DNA of 43,558 nt, from the NCBI GenBank assembly GCA_016783485.1, contig JADHWM010000009.1, forward strand, positions 1 to 43,558, in the 5' to 3' direction. The notes beneath the pieces were generated by a model. It was not told the DNA's origin. It ran no database searches and saw only the letters and a program-made list of their open reading frames with translations. This stretch comes from Candidatus Bathyarchaeota archaeon (lineage in GTDB: Archaea; Thermoproteota; Bathyarchaeia; TCS64). Position numbers and translations under genes: made by a program. Of this stretch, positions 7,170-14,247 are shown piece by piece. Every line of letters starts with the position of its first letter. Within the stretch, counting starts at the first letter, position 1.

Positions 7170-7736
7170 ATGGAGAGACCTCCTAAAAAGTACGAGGAGC
7201 ACGCATACGTCCTCGACGAGCTCCCCCACGGCAGGCCGGGCGCCCAACGGTCCCAGTACCACGGGCGGGCGGTGATCCAGATCGTTGGGGACTCTTACTT
7301 CACCCTCCTCGAGGCGGTCCCCCACAGGAATGCGAGTTTCGCCCCGGGGGATAGAATCTACGTGGGGAAGAAGGGGCGCACCAAGGTGGAGCACATACTG
7401 GGGCGCATCACCTACGATGAGCTCACCTCGGGGGCGAAGGCGGAGCTCCCCGTCGCCTTGGAGGCGATAATCGGGGCTGACGAGGCCCGATTCATCCATT
7501 TCTTCAACAACTCCCAGTCCCTGACGCCCCGGATGCACGCCATGGAGCTGATCCCGGGTATCGGGAAACGGCTGATGTGGCAGATCATCGAGCAGAGGGA
7601 GAGGGTTCCCTTCGACGGGTTCGAGGATCTCCAGAGCCGGGTGAACCTCACGGACCCGGTGAGGCTGCTGGGCCGCAGGATCATCAAGGAGCTCTCCGAG
7701 GAGGAAAAGTACCAGCTCTTCGTCCGCCCCGGCTAG
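7170..7736 (+). CDS. DUF655 family putative nucleic-acid-binding protein
   Basis: The 188-residue protein matches archaeal DUF655: EEHAYVLDELPHGRP near the start, GDRIYVGKKGRTKV (an OB-like strand set) and a helix-hairpin-helix LIPGIGKRLMWQIIEQRE at about residues 128-145. DUF655 proteins are almost always encoded between Rpb4 and the rRNA dimethyltransferase KsgA and are thought to bind RNA or DNA; no activity is established. ATG at 7170 gives the family-like N-terminus. KsgA does not follow here. Confidence 0.9.
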   Translation: MERPPKKYEEHAYVLDELPHGRPGAQRSQYHGRAVIQIVGDSYFTLLEAVPHRNASFAPGDRIYVGKKGRTKVEHILGRITYDELTSGAKAELPVALEAIIGADEARFIHFFNNSQSLTPRMHAMELIPGIGKRLMWQIIEQRERVPFDGFEDLQSRVNLTDPVRLLGRRIIKELSEEEKYQLFVRPG

Positions 7737-7807
7737 GGCGTCTTTTCCGTAAAAATCGTTGCTTATTCGCAAGACGGATACTGCGACCGCAAGCTTTGTG
7801 CTGCAAA

Positions 7808-7818
7808 GTAAATATATC
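7808..7818 (+). promoter_or_regulatory. TATA box of the membrane/ABC operon
   Basis: taaatatatcc is centred about 29 bases before ATG 7843, the spacing expected for a leaderless archaeal transcript. No other promoter-like block is seen until 12058. Confidence 0.5.
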
Positions 7819-7842
7819 CCGCAAAGCGGTTTACCGCCCCGG

Positions 7843-8457
7843 ATGAGCAAAGTGAGCGACAGGATAGACCTCAAGGAGATAGAGAGACGCGCATACCTCT
7901 CCTACCACGAGGACGGATTAATCGATATCCTAATCGGCTTAGGCTTACTCGCCGCGGGCCTCTACTTCTACGCCGGAATGTTCTGGCTGGTAGGCTCGAT
8001 GATCGCCATCTACGTGCCCATCTACATGAGCATTAAGAAGAGGATCACTTTCCCGAGGATCGGCCAGGTGGAGTTCTCCAAGAGCAGGACGGGCAGGGCG
8101 AAGAACACGTATTACTTCCTCGTGGCGATTAACGTTGTCGGAGTCGTGGTCGGCTTCGTCTTCTGGAATGCTTTCTCGAGCGAGATACGCCCGGAGTGGA
8201 TGTATGTCATGATAGATAACTACGCCATCGTGCTCGGGATCGTTGGGGCTTTCATCTTCGCAGTCGTCGCATGGATCACGGACCTCACGAGGTTTCACTG
8301 GTACGCGGCGTTGACGTTGGTGTCCCTCGGCTCAGCCAATTTCATAGCATCCCCCTTCATCGGCCACGTCGTGGCACTAGGCTTCATAATCACGGTAGCC
8401 GGATACCTGCAGCTACAGAAGTTCAAGGGGAAGTACCCGATAGTCCAGGAGAACTAG
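7843..8457 (+). CDS. Six-helix membrane protein, EDGL-D-I family, copy 1
   Basis: The 204-residue protein starts with a cytoplasmic motif RRAYLSYHEDGLIDILIG (about residues 13-30) and has about six hydrophobic segments: two near 25-65, then 93-112, 128-148, 152-170 and 176-195. A loop segment FPRIGQVEFS follows the second helix. The neighbouring gene shares both motifs, so they are paralogues. Similar proteins with an R-x-Y-x-x-Y-x-[ED]DGL-D-I start occur in bacteria and archaea without known function. It opens a same-strand run ending in an ABC exporter; a role with that transporter is inferred from position. Confidence 0.75.
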   Translation: MSKVSDRIDLKEIERRAYLSYHEDGLIDILIGLGLLAAGLYFYAGMFWLVGSMIAIYVPIYMSIKKRITFPRIGQVEFSKSRTGRAKNTYYFLVAINVVGVVVGFVFWNAFSSEIRPEWMYVMIDNYAIVLGIVGAFIFAVVAWITDLTRFHWYAALTLVSLGSANFIASPFIGHVVALGFIITVAGYLQLQKFKGKYPIVQEN

Positions 8458-8461
8458 GCGG

Positions 8462-9097
8462 ATGAGCGACGCCCTCGACGTAGACGGCCTGGAGAGGAAG
8501 GCTTACCTCGTCTACAACGAGGACGGCCTCCTGGACATCATAACAGGTTTCTTGATGGTATTCATAGGGTACTACGTCCTCTCGAAGGTCGACATCCCCT
8601 TCGCTCCCTTCCTCGCGATTTTCGGCCCGGCCGTCTGGGCGTCTCTCAAGAAGGCGGTGACTGAGCCCCGGATCGGCCGGGTGAAGTTCGGCCCGGGGCG
8701 CAGGTCTCGGCAGCAGAAGGTGATTATGGCCTTCGCGGTGGCCGTGAACGTGCTGCTGGTGCTGTCGTTCTTCGTGAAGACGGGCCCATTCTTGGGTCCG
8801 TGGAGGACGACATTGTACACCTACGGGGTGATACTGGTGGGATCGGGGATCGTGAGCCTGATACTGTTCACCATTGGACACTTCAACGAGGTCTCCCGGT
8901 TCAAGGGGTACGCCGCGGTGTCCGTGCCGATGTTCGTCGCAGGGCACTTCCTCACGGACCCCGGGCTCGACCTGTTCCAGAGGCTGGCGCATGTCATGAT
9001 CCCCTTGGGCCTGCTGATGCTGGCCTACGGGGGGGTGACTCTCTGGCGTTTCGTGCGGAAATACCCGAAGATCACGGATGTGGGGGTCGATGGCTGA
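8462..9097 (+). CDS. Six-helix membrane protein, EDGL-D-I family, copy 2
   Basis: The 211-residue paralogue of the preceding gene begins four bases after its stop. The shared motifs are RKAYLVYNEDGLLDIITG (about residues 13-30) and EPRIGRVKFGPG after the second helix. About six membrane segments are seen. Both copies keep the charged residues of the motif (Arg, Tyr, Glu, Asp, Asp), which suggests a shared functional surface on the cytoplasmic face and possibly a heterodimer. Its last codons overlap the start of the winged-helix regulator, so the genes are translationally coupled. Confidence 0.75.
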   Translation: MSDALDVDGLERKAYLVYNEDGLLDIITGFLMVFIGYYVLSKVDIPFAPFLAIFGPAVWASLKKAVTEPRIGRVKFGPGRRSRQQKVIMAFAVAVNVLLVLSFFVKTGPFLGPWRTTLYTYGVILVGSGIVSLILFTIGHFNEVSRFKGYAAVSVPMFVAGHFLTDPGLDLFQRLAHVMIPLGLLMLAYGGVTLWRFVRKYPKITDVGVDG

Positions 9098-9452
9098 GGA
9101 TAATCGTGAGGAGCTCCCCTCGGTCGGGGATATCGATAAGATGATCCACGAGCCTGCGAGGCTCCTCATCGTCGCCCACCTCTTCGTGGTGGAGAGCGCC
9201 GACTTTCTGTTCCTGATGCGCCAGACGGGGATGACCTTCGGCAACCTCTCGAGCCACATGAGCAGGCTCGAGGCCGCGGGGTACATCGACGTGGAGAAGG
9301 AGTTCGTGGGTAAGAAGCCCAACACGAAGCTGAGCCTCACCCGGAGCGGCAGGGAGGCTTTCGAGGGCTACCGCCAAAGTATGCGGCAGCTGTTCGCCGA
9401 CGGGGCACCCGGTAACCCCGAAGAATCCGGGAATCATGGTCAACGGAGTTGA
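9090..9452 (+). CDS. Winged-helix regulator (HTH_34 / PF13601 type)
   Basis: The 120-residue protein has the pattern IHEPARLLIVAHLFVVES, then GMTFGNLSSHMSRLEAAGYI (recognition helix) and EFVGKKPNTKLSLTRSGREA (wing). This is the PF13601-type winged helix found in bacteria and archaea. It overlaps the preceding membrane gene by eight bases (ATG 9090, stop of the former 9097) and runs into the ABC ATPase. It is probably the local repressor or activator of this operon; the signal is unknown. Confidence 0.85.
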   Translation: MAEDNREELPSVGDIDKMIHEPARLLIVAHLFVVESADFLFLMRQTGMTFGNLSSHMSRLEAAGYIDVEKEFVGKKPNTKLSLTRSGREAFEGYRQSMRQLFADGAPGNPEESGNHGQRS

Positions 9453-9456
9453 TAGT

Positions 9457-10242
9457 ATGAATAGTTTGATAGAGACGAAAGGTTTGTCGAAGTATTACGG
9501 CAAAGGAAACGAGATAAAGGCCGTGGACGGCCTCGACCTCACGGTTTACGAGGGAGAGACCTTCGGCCTCCTGGGTCCCAACGGGGCGGGGAAGACCACC
9601 GTCGTCCGCCTCTTGAACTGCATAATCAAGCCCAGCGGGGGCACCGCCAGCGTGAAGGGATACGACATCCTGGAGCAGCCGGACGACGTGAAGCGGGTCA
9701 CAGGGATGCTCGCCGAGTCCCCGGGGCTCTACGAGAAGCTGAGCGGATACGAGTTCCTGGAGTTCATGGGGGCCCTCTACGACGTCCCCGGCGACGTCCT
9801 GGCGGGTAGGATCGACGAGCTCCTGAAGCTCTTCGGATTGGACGACCGGAGGGATCACCTCATCGAGGGTTACAGCAGCGGGATGAAGCAGAAGCTCCTC
9901 CTCGCGGCGGCCCTGATCCACGACCCGCCCATCGTGTTCCTGGACGAGCCCACGTCGACCCTGGACCCGAGGGCGGCCCACATGGTGAAGGAGCTCATAG
10001 AGGAGCTCGCGGACTCGGCGGGGAAGACCATCTTCATGTGCAGCCACCTGCTGCCCGTGGTGGAGGAGCTCTGCGACCGCATCGGGATCATCAATCAGGG
10101 GAGGCTCATCGCGGTGGGCACAGTGGAGGAGATCATCGCCCAGACGGAAAAGGAGACCCTGGAGGAGGCCTTCATCGCCCTCACAGGCGGGGTGGACAAC
10201 GGCGAGCTCCTCGCATGGAGGGAGCATAACGTCCAACCCTAA
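9457..10242 (+). CDS. ABC transporter ATP-binding protein (ABC-2 exporter type)
   Basis: The 261-residue ATPase has Walker A GPNGAGKTT (about residues 39-47), an ABC signature in the form YSSGMKQKLLLA (SSGM rather than SGGQ), Walker B IVFLDEPTSTLD and the switch His in MCSHLL. This set is typical of ABC-2-type export ATPases. ATG at 9457 is chosen because CGGAG lies eight bases upstream; an ATG at 9436 would overlap the regulator gene by 17 bases and has no such site. It powers the permease encoded directly downstream. Confidence 0.93.
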   Translation: MNSLIETKGLSKYYGKGNEIKAVDGLDLTVYEGETFGLLGPNGAGKTTVVRLLNCIIKPSGGTASVKGYDILEQPDDVKRVTGMLAESPGLYEKLSGYEFLEFMGALYDVPGDVLAGRIDELLKLFGLDDRRDHLIEGYSSGMKQKLLLAAALIHDPPIVFLDEPTSTLDPRAAHMVKELIEELADSAGKTIFMCSHLLPVVEELCDRIGIINQGRLIAVGTVEEIIAQTEKETLEEAFIALTGGVDNGELLAWREHNVQP

Positions 10243-10318
10243 GTGGCTCGTCATCGCGAAGAACGAGTACCGTGTCTCGACGAGCTGGATAAGGTCGCTG
10301 AGGCGGTACTTCCCCCTG

Positions 10319-11776
10319 ATGGCGGGGGGCGTCCTCGCGGTCTGGGTCTTCTACCTCGCCCCCATGCTGGTACAGTCCATGGTGGGGGAGTTCCAAGAGC
10401 TGCTGGTGAGCCAGGTGGCCTTAGCCCTTTTCGAGATCATATTGTTCCTCTTCTCCTTGTTCCTCGTGCTGATCCCCGTCTCCAACGCCCTCAAGGAGGA
10501 GGGCGGCGTGGCACAGGTGGAGCTTATGCTCAAAGCCCCGGTGAGGCCGGGGGACGTGCTGGTCGGCGAGTTCATGGGGAAGACGCCCATCTACGGGATC
10601 TTCGCCACGATTGCCGCGGGGTTATTCACGGCCCTGCTGACGCCTCTAGGCCTCAGCTTCGTTCAGACCGCCGTGATTATTCTCATGGCGTTCTTGACCT
10701 GCCTCGGCTCGTTCTGGGTGGGCACGGTCGTCGCGGCCGTAGCCCGGACCACCATCGGCAGGACGGCAAAGGGGAAGGACATAGGAAAGGCTCTGGCGTT
10801 CATCCTCGCCCTGCCCATGGTGGCCGTCTTCTACGCCATGATGAACGGGAGCATATTCAACCTCCTGCTTGACCCCGGCACCGACGGGCTGGTGAAGACG
10901 CTGCTCGGGTTGTTCCCGAGCTCCTGGGCGGCGGAGGTCATCGTGGCCTTCGCAAGGAACCCGGCGAACATCGGCGCCGTGGGGATGCTCACCGCGACCC
11001 GCATCGGGGGGATGCTCGTCTTCATGGCTGCGACCCTCGCCATAGGCTGGAAGGTCACCGACAGGGCCTACAGCCTGGAGCCGGCGAGCATGGGGGTGAC
11101 GGTGGTGGGGCCGGATGGCGCCTTCTTCAAGGCGGTCAAACGGCTTGGGGGCGGCGGCTCCTTCGGGTCGCTGCTGGTCTCCTCCCTCAAGGACTACAGC
11201 AGGAGGATGGAGAACCTGTCCCAGATAGGCTACATATTGGGCCTTGTGGTGGTCATTAACTTCACATTCGTCGACGACGCCACCGGGGCCCAGATGATGG
11301 GCCTCCTCATGTCGACGGTGATGGCCCTCTTCCTGTGCTCCGAGGCGACGATCAGGGGGAAGGAGGCCCTGTTCATCTACAGGAAGACCCCGGGAGGGGT
11401 CGCCCGGCTCATGAAGGCGAAGCTGCTGCAGGCCTGGCTCTTCGTGATCCCCGTCATGGTGGCTATCTGGGGCTTCAGCGCCTGGAGGTTCAACCTGGCC
11501 TTCTCGGTGCCGTTCCTCATGGGGATGGGGAACGCCCTGCTGACTGCGATGGCGAACGCCACGATGTCGATGGGCCTCTCGTTCACCAACCCGGCGTACA
11601 CACAAAAGTCGACCGCCTACATGATTAACGTCCAGGCCATCGCTTTCATCGTCCTGGGCACGATGATACTGCCCGACATAGTCTTGGACATGCCCTGGCT
11701 TCAAATGCCCTTAGCCTGGGCGGTGGGCCTCGTGCTTCTCTACACCGGCTACCGCAAGCTCAGCAACATGGAGTAG
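10319..11776 (+). CDS. ABC-2 type permease (start codon unclear)
   Basis: From the first canonical start (ATG 10319) this is 485 residues with about twelve hydrophobic segments and two cytoplasmic regions, ending RKLSNME. In the same frame, without a stop, the sequence upstream encodes KWLVIAKNEYRVSTSWIR then SLRRYFPL (from 10241), a family-like N-terminus of archaeal ABC-2 permeases. No ATG, GTG or TTG is in frame upstream of that. A GGAGGGAG element at 10218-10225 precedes an in-frame ATA (10226) and ACG (10229). The true start is therefore probably near 10226-10241 and overlaps the ATPase gene. The protein should form the membrane channel of an exporter of unknown substrate. Confidence 0.85.
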   Translation: MAGGVLAVWVFYLAPMLVQSMVGEFQELLVSQVALALFEIILFLFSLFLVLIPVSNALKEEGGVAQVELMLKAPVRPGDVLVGEFMGKTPIYGIFATIAAGLFTALLTPLGLSFVQTAVIILMAFLTCLGSFWVGTVVAAVARTTIGRTAKGKDIGKALAFILALPMVAVFYAMMNGSIFNLLLDPGTDGLVKTLLGLFPSSWAAEVIVAFARNPANIGAVGMLTATRIGGMLVFMAATLAIGWKVTDRAYSLEPASMGVTVVGPDGAFFKAVKRLGGGGSFGSLLVSSLKDYSRRMENLSQIGYILGLVVVINFTFVDDATGAQMMGLLMSTVMALFLCSEATIRGKEALFIYRKTPGGVARLMKAKLLQAWLFVIPVMVAIWGFSAWRFNLAFSVPFLMGMGNALLTAMANATMSMGLSFTNPAYTQKSTAYMINVQAIAFIVLGTMILPDIVLDMPWLQMPLAWAVGLVLLYTGYRKLSNME

Positions 11777-11794
11777 AAGTGAATGAAAGGAGAA

Positions 11795-11802
11795 GGAGGT
11801 GA
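11795..11802 (+). promoter_or_regulatory. Strong Shine-Dalgarno for the TTG-started small gene
   Basis: GGAGGTGA is seven bases before TTG 11810 and matches the 16S anti-Shine-Dalgarno core fully. It supports the TTG start over the in-frame ATG at 11846. Confidence 0.6.
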
Positions 11803-11809
11803 GAGATAG

Positions 11810-12058
11810 TTGGCAACTGCAGGGGCGACCGCGGCTACGACGACGATGCAGGCGAGTTCGTACAGGGTCAAATTCAGGCGGGAGGAGTTCCTGAGGCTCG
11901 TGGATATCGCGAATCCCAGGATCATCTACCACAGGCGGAGGATGCACTTCTTCGCCTTCGACGGCTTCGTGATGTACACCTTCGACTGCGATGACATCGA
12001 CTTCAGCCAGCCCATACTTGAGGCCGTCGAGTTCTCGAACTACACCTGGTCCGAGTAG
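11810..12058 (+). CDS. Small conserved protein, copy A (82 aa)
   Basis: The protein has a Thr/Ala-rich N-terminus (ATAGATAATTT) and a compact C-terminal domain: SSYRVKFRREEFLRLV, RRRMHFFAFDGFVMYT, FDCDDIDFSQP, ending SNYTWSE. It is acidic toward the C-terminus and has no membrane segment. I do not recognise a family. It is the last gene of the membrane/ABC operon, 33 bases after the permease stop, with a perfect Shine-Dalgarno and TTG start. A 76-aa paralogue is at 14248. Conservation between the copies centres on the aromatic-rich HFFAFDGFVMYTFD segment. Confidence 0.75.
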   Translation: MATAGATAATTTMQASSYRVKFRREEFLRLVDIANPRIIYHRRRMHFFAFDGFVMYTFDCDDIDFSQPILEAVEFSNYTWSE

Positions 12059-12127
12059 GCGCTCCCAGGGTGCCCGCACTGACCCTATTATTAAAAAACC
12101 CCTATCTCGCAGCGGGGCAGCGACCTG

Positions 12128-12375
12128 CTACGTCTCGAGGTATAGGACTCCGTTGATGACCTTCGCGTCGATGATGTCCTCGATGAACCTGGCCTGGATC
12201 CTCCTGCTGAGCCGCTTCTTTACGTATCTGGGCTTCTTCCCCTCCACGTGGACCTCGACCATCACGTCCCTCCCGATGAGGAACGAGTCCAGGATGGAGT
12301 CGTACGTGCTGGCCTTCCTCGCATTTTCTGGAGGTGTGTCTCAACCTGCCTCAAGCCGGATATCAATTCGGTCAT
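12128..12375 (-). pseudogene. Frameshifted small gene (about 82 aa if repaired)
   Basis: From ATG 12375 the frame reads MTELISGLRQVETHLQK, then at an AAAA run (about 12322-12325) it leaves the coding-like frame. One base over, the frame continues ARKASTYDSILDSFLIGRD, VMVEVHVEGKKPRYVKK, RLSRRIQARFIEDIIDAK and VINGVLYLET to TAG at 12128. Adding one A to the run gives one 82-residue protein. The second part looks like a genuine basic alpha/beta domain. It could be a real 1-base deletion, a sequencing or assembly error, or programmed frameshifting. I do not recognise a family. A TATA-like run lies on minus near 12408-12421. Confidence 0.55.
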
Positions 12376-12552
12376 CGTCCCCCGTTGTGTTTGATACGGA
12401 GATTAATTCTTTTTTTTATGCATCGGGGAGCAGTGTCACGAAGAGGTATTAGTCCCCTGTTCCTGGCTGCGTCCTTGGAAAGCGCTGTAGACCCTTTAAA
12501 TGTGTAAAAAATGAGGGGGGAGAGATTTCTGAGTCTCCAGATTCTCAGCGGG

Positions 12553-12780
12553 TTAGAGGGTCTCCTCGAGCATGTCGATGAACTCCTCGGCCTGCCTCAT
12601 GCCCTTCTCCCAGAACTCCTCCGTCCTGATGTCGAATCCCAGCTCCTTGCCTAGCTCCCAAGGCGACTTGTTGGATCCCGAGGCCAGCAGGCTCTTCAGC
12701 TTGGAGACGAACGCCTCGCCCTGCTCCTTGTAGAGACGGTAGAGGGCGAAGACGAAGAGCTTGGCGATATGGCGTTGCAT
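12553..12780 (-). pseudogene. Fragment of oligoendopeptidase F (M3) C-terminus
   Basis: Seventy-five codons read MQRHIAKLFVFALYRLY, KEQGEAFVSKLKSLLASG, SNKSPWELGKELGFDI and RTEEFWEKGMRQAEEFIDM. The segment from IAKLFVFALY onward matches the C-terminal helices of M3B oligoendopeptidases (AGGSKSP, LGxD, FWxxG features). The zinc-binding HEXXH domain is absent, as is any sign of the other 500 or so residues. I take it as the remnant of a deleted gene in a decaying island, although it keeps an open frame with an ATG. Confidence 0.65.
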
Positions 12781-12868
12781 GCCGGTGCACTGGAGTATCG
12801 GGAATTCATCGAGGATGTTGATGGAAAATCCCGGGGGTGAACCCGCACGTAACGAAATGAAGAGCCGC

Positions 12869-13174
12869 TCACCTCCGTTTCTTGTTCAATCCGTATATCT
12901 TCCGGTAGATCTCGTCCCATCTGCCTTCCTCGATTTGTGCGTATATCTCCTTCAGGACCTCTCGGAAGGCTATCTTCTGGGACTCGTCGTCGTATTTGAA
13001 ATATGTCGATGATAGTTCCTGCCATATCTCCTCTTTGTTCTCCTCGATGTCGATCTCGTTCGGTGGTAATATTTTTGAAATTATCCCTCTGACTTGCTCT
13101 GTGGCCTTCCCCAGGGTTTTGCTCGAAGGTATCTCAGGGAGATTCAGTTTCCGCGCGCCGGAGCGCGCTATGGT
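12869..13174 (-). pseudogene. In-frame continuation after TGA of the coiled-coil gene
   Basis: Directly after the TGA at 13175-13177, the same frame stays open for 101 more codons to TGA at 12869. It reads RKLNLPEIPSSKTLGKATE, QVRGIISKILPPNEIDIEE, EEIWQELSSTYFKYDDES, QKIAFREVLKEIYAQIEEG and RWDEIYRKIYGLNKKRR. The composition looks coding. No ATG, GTG or TTG lies near its beginning, the only TTG being 6 codons from the end, so it cannot be an ordinary separate gene. The likely reading is a nonsense mutation that split a roughly 404-residue protein; stop readthrough is the alternative. Confidence 0.5.
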
Positions 13175-14083
13175 TCATAGCGAATCCTCGTCTGTTCTGG
13201 TTATCTCCCGCAGCTCGGCGTTCTCCGCCTTTAATTCCGAGAGCTCTATCTCCTTCTCTACTTGACGCGTTTGGAGGGCCTCAAGCCTCGCAAAGGCCTC
13301 GGTACCCCTGCTCCTCAGCTGCAAGTTCTCCTCCTTGAGCTTTGAGACTTTATTTTCATTGACGCATGATTCTTCCATCAGAGCGTCGCAGCTCTCTTGA
13401 GCCTCTTCGATCCTTTTCCTCAGAAGGATGTTCTCCGCTTTGAGCTCGGAAACCTGATTTTTAGTGGTGTCCAATTCGTCTATTAGAACCTCGTGTCTCT
13501 TTTGGATCTCTTCGATACTTTTCCTCGACAGGACGTTCTCCGCCTTGAGTTCTGAGATCCGATTCTCCTTGATGTCTGACTCCTTCATGAGGGCGTCAAA
13601 TCTCTCTTGGGCTTCTTCGAGCCTTTTCCTCAGAAGGATGTTATCCGCTTTTGATTCTGAGAGCTCTCTCCGTTTCTCTTCCTGGTGCTTCTGGAGGTCT
13701 TCAAACCTCGCATTGGCCTCGCTGTGTATACGGCTCAGTTGCGCGTTCTCCGCGTTGAGCCCGGAAACCTTCTCCGCCATGGAGTCGAGGCTCTCCTCAG
13801 TTTTCTCGCATTCCCTGAGAGCCCCGTTATACTTGTCGCTTAGATCAGCATTCTCCGCCCTGAGGTTCGTGATCTCGTCCTCCTTCGAATTCAGCTTCTG
13901 TTCGAGTCTTTCGAACTCTGCTAGACTCTCTTGACTCGCCCTCTGCAGTTCGGCGTTCTCCGCCTCGACCCTGGACAGCTCCCGCTCCTTGGCTTTCAAG
14001 TTCTCCTCTATGGCGTCGCATCTTGCGATGGCTTCGCCGTATTGACCCTTTTTTACCCCTCCAAGCCACTCTAGAAGCCCCAA
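13175..14083 (-). CDS. Coiled-coil protein of 35-residue repeats (possibly truncated)
   Basis: The 302-residue protein has a short N-terminus MGLLEWLGGVKKGQYGEAI and then an uninterrupted coiled coil. A landmark AEN (or ADN, EEN) recurs at residues 41, 76, 111, 146, 181, 216, 251 and 286, an exact 35-residue period equal to five heptads. The fullest repeats read SELKAENILLRKRIEEAQE. The start is TTG 14083. The TGA stop is followed in frame by 101 coding-like codons, so the gene may be the broken 5' part of a longer one. It could be a structural or scaffold protein; no function is known. It has no membrane segment. Confidence 0.65.
   Translation of the reverse strand: MGLLEWLGGVKKGQYGEAIARCDAIEENLKAKERELSRVEAENAELQRASQESLAEFERLEQKLNSKEDEITNLRAENADLSDKYNGALRECEKTEESLDSMAEKVSGLNAENAQLSRIHSEANARFEDLQKHQEEKRRELSESKADNILLRKRLEEAQERFDALMKESDIKENRISELKAENVLSRKSIEEIQKRHEVLIDELDTTKNQVSELKAENILLRKRIEEAQESCDALMEESCVNENKVSKLKEENLQLRSRGTEAFARLEALQTRQVEKEIELSELKAENAELREITRTDEDSL
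13178..13978 (-). repeat. Tandem 105-bp repeats encoding 35-residue units
   Basis: Eight units, one per 105 bases, are visible through the conserved gcggagaac-like codons for AEN. The units differ by substitutions but never by insertions or deletions, so the register is perfect across the array. Confidence 0.7.
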
Positions 14084-14144
14084 GTCTCAGACCCCTCTGA
14101 ATATCTTGAGTAAATGTCTATATGAATTGTCCAGTCCGCCTGCG

Positions 14145-14213
14145 CGCCTGTCCCGGGGTGGCGGCCTGGTACTGCTCTAGCTTGGCCACAGGAAGCTATC
14201 GACCATGGAGTAG
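14145..14213 (+). pseudogene. Broken tail of a second ABC-2 permease
   Basis: The sequence just upstream of the second small gene encodes GLVLL, a TAG, then LGHRKLSTME and a final TAG. The intact permease ends GLVLLYTGYRKLSNME. The two DNA segments align without gaps over about 69 bases with about two thirds identity, and both end atggagtag. The in-frame TAG in place of Tyr shows that this copy is dead. It marks the 3' end of a former second permease gene whose body is gone. Confidence 0.65.
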
Positions 14214-14247
14214 TTGAAGAACGAAATTAGGAGGAAATGAGATCTAG

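Larger units (their letters stand above)
11738..12058 (+). repeat. Duplicated segment, copy A (permease tail plus small gene)
   Basis: The last codons of the permease, a 33-base spacer and the 82-aa gene recur at 14145-14478. In the small gene the two copies are identical over long stretches; in the permease tail about two thirds of bases match without gaps. Confidence 0.75.

Noticed and set aside
9337-10254. A 305-codon open frame on minus opposite the ABC ATPase
   Set aside because: It is antisense to a gene with intact Walker motifs and has no recognisable domain.
10646-11704. A 352-codon open frame on minus opposite the ABC permease
   Set aside because: His/Arg/Gly-rich shadow of a hydrophobic gene; no motif and no start context.
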